A DNA stretch of 64,000 bases from Hydrogenophilus thiooxidans (GTDB lineage: Bacteria > Pseudomonadota > Gammaproteobacteria > Burkholderiales > Rhodocyclaceae): assembly GCF_019049855.1 (NCBI RefSeq), contig NZ_JAHLSY010000007.1, positions 1 to 64,000 on the forward strand, given 5' to 3'. Positions 63,565 to 64,000 of the stretch are shown here, piece after piece; the stretch's first letter is position 1; each line of letters starts with the position of its first letter. The position numbers and the translations under genes were made by a program. The notes under the pieces were generated by a model. It saw only the letters and a list, made by a program, of their open reading frames with translations. It was not told the DNA's origin and searched no databases.

Positions 63565-63592
63565 TTAGACAGAGCATGCCTTCGACTATACT
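63565..63592 (+). promoter_or_regulatory. Promoter of the terminal sensor gene
   Basis: TTAGAC (63565-63570), 16-base spacer, TATACT (63587-63592), 33 bases before the start codon. Confidence 0.55.
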
Positions 63593-63625
63593 GTGTTCAC
63601 CTGTCCGCGCGGTTGGAGCGTCATC

Positions 63626-64000
63626 ATGCGTCATTTGTCGATTTCCGCCAAACTCCTTTCGATCCTCATCGTCGGCGGGCTGCTGGTTGCGACCACCAAT
63701 GGATTGACCTTGTGGAAAGATTGGCAAAGCGTGCAAACGGCGCAGCGGCAATTTGCCGGACTCGAGTTGCTCACGCGCCTGGGGGACGTCTACCGTCAGG
63801 TGCCCATCCTACGCACCTGGTCCGGGGTTACGCTCGCTGCGGACCCCAAGAGTGAACTCCACCAGCACGCAACCCAAAACGCGCAGACGCTCGTGACTGA
63901 AATCGACAGCCAATGGAACGCGTTTCGCACCCTTGCCACGCAAGCCCCGCTTTCGCCAACCTTGACCGAACAGATCGCAATGCTCGATCGTTCCTGGCAG
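63626..64000 (+). CDS. Membrane sensor or chemoreceptor, N-terminal part (cut by window end)
   Basis: 125 codons without a stop. The N-terminal membrane segment is LSISAKLLSILIVGGLLVAT, followed by a helical periplasmic-looking region (WKDWQSVQTAQRQFAGLELL). This is the usual opening of methyl-accepting chemotaxis proteins or sensor kinases. The signalling domain is beyond the window, so the class cannot be settled. GGAG lies seven bases before the ATG. Confidence 0.65.
   Translation, partial: MRHLSISAKLLSILIVGGLLVATTNGLTLWKDWQSVQTAQRQFAGLELLTRLGDVYRQVPILRTWSGVTLAADPKSELHQHATQNAQTLVTEIDSQWNAFRTLATQAPLSPTLTEQIAMLDRSWQ

Overview
The window looks like ordinary chromosome from a GC-rich betaproteobacterium. 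Evidence is a DUF3460 protein, the proteobacterial-type glutamate-cysteine ligase (gshA) beside gshB, the ribE-ribBX-ribH-nusB cluster, split MacB-like efflux genes, ubiB, purU and thrH, all with uniform GC-rich codon use. A sulfur-handling cassette, molybdate uptake, DsbD/DsbA and a DsrE-like protein suggest a sulfur- or chemolithotroph-related lineage. A Hydrogenophilaceae-like thermophile is only a guess. I see no prophage, insertion sequence, CRISPR array, integron or rRNA. Genes are very tightly packed, no gap exceeds about 300 bases, and start/stop overlaps are common.

Layout. 1-6.2 kb: a coiled-coil membrane protein, a PD-(D/E)XK-like protein, an O-antigen-ligase-like protein, DUF3460, a DnaQ/GIY-YIG fusion nuclease, and HPr plus enzyme I. 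6.3-11.1 kb (minus): a complete type I secretion operon (ABC, adaptor, TolC-like) with no recognisable cargo and a CRP-like palindrome upstream. 11.4-14.4 kb: tRNA-Asn, ttcA, a LytS/LytR two-component pair and tRNA-Gly. 14.5-19.0 kb: flavin reductase, mutY, tpm, an MsrA-MsrB fusion and a Bcr/CflA pump. 19.1-21.7 kb: a sulfur cassette of two YeeE/YedE half-transporters, a secreted Cys-rich NPCA repeat protein and an exported tandem rhodanese. 21.6-27.6 kb: a conserved unknown, cutA, dsbD and modABC. 27.7-30.6 kb: a DUF2061 protein under a Fur-like site, an AEC transporter, and an RhlE-like helicase with a structured leader. 30.6-33.4 kb (minus): riboflavin synthesis plus nusB. 33.5-41.7 kb: an ATP-grasp protein, ubiB, an AI-2E family protein, argS, a SPOR protein, dsbA and a PilZ protein. 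41.7-47.0 kb (minus): tripartite efflux genes and mobA. 47.1-53.5 kb (minus): a giant indolepyruvate:ferredoxin oxidoreductase, a DsrE-like exported protein and a twin-AAA ATPase. 53.6-59.8 kb: hslR, thrH-purU, HU, gshA-gshB and apbE. 59.8-63.5 kb (minus): an unusual three-gene operon of an unknown protein, a degenerate P-type ATPase and a thioredoxin-TPR protein. The window ends inside a membrane sensor or chemoreceptor.

The strongest candidates for something new are the 59.8-63.5 kb operon and the NPCA-repeat sulfur cassette. In the former, the P-type ATPase keeps the overall architecture but has Ala in place of the phosphorylated Asp, lacks TGES, and stops after the sixth membrane segment.
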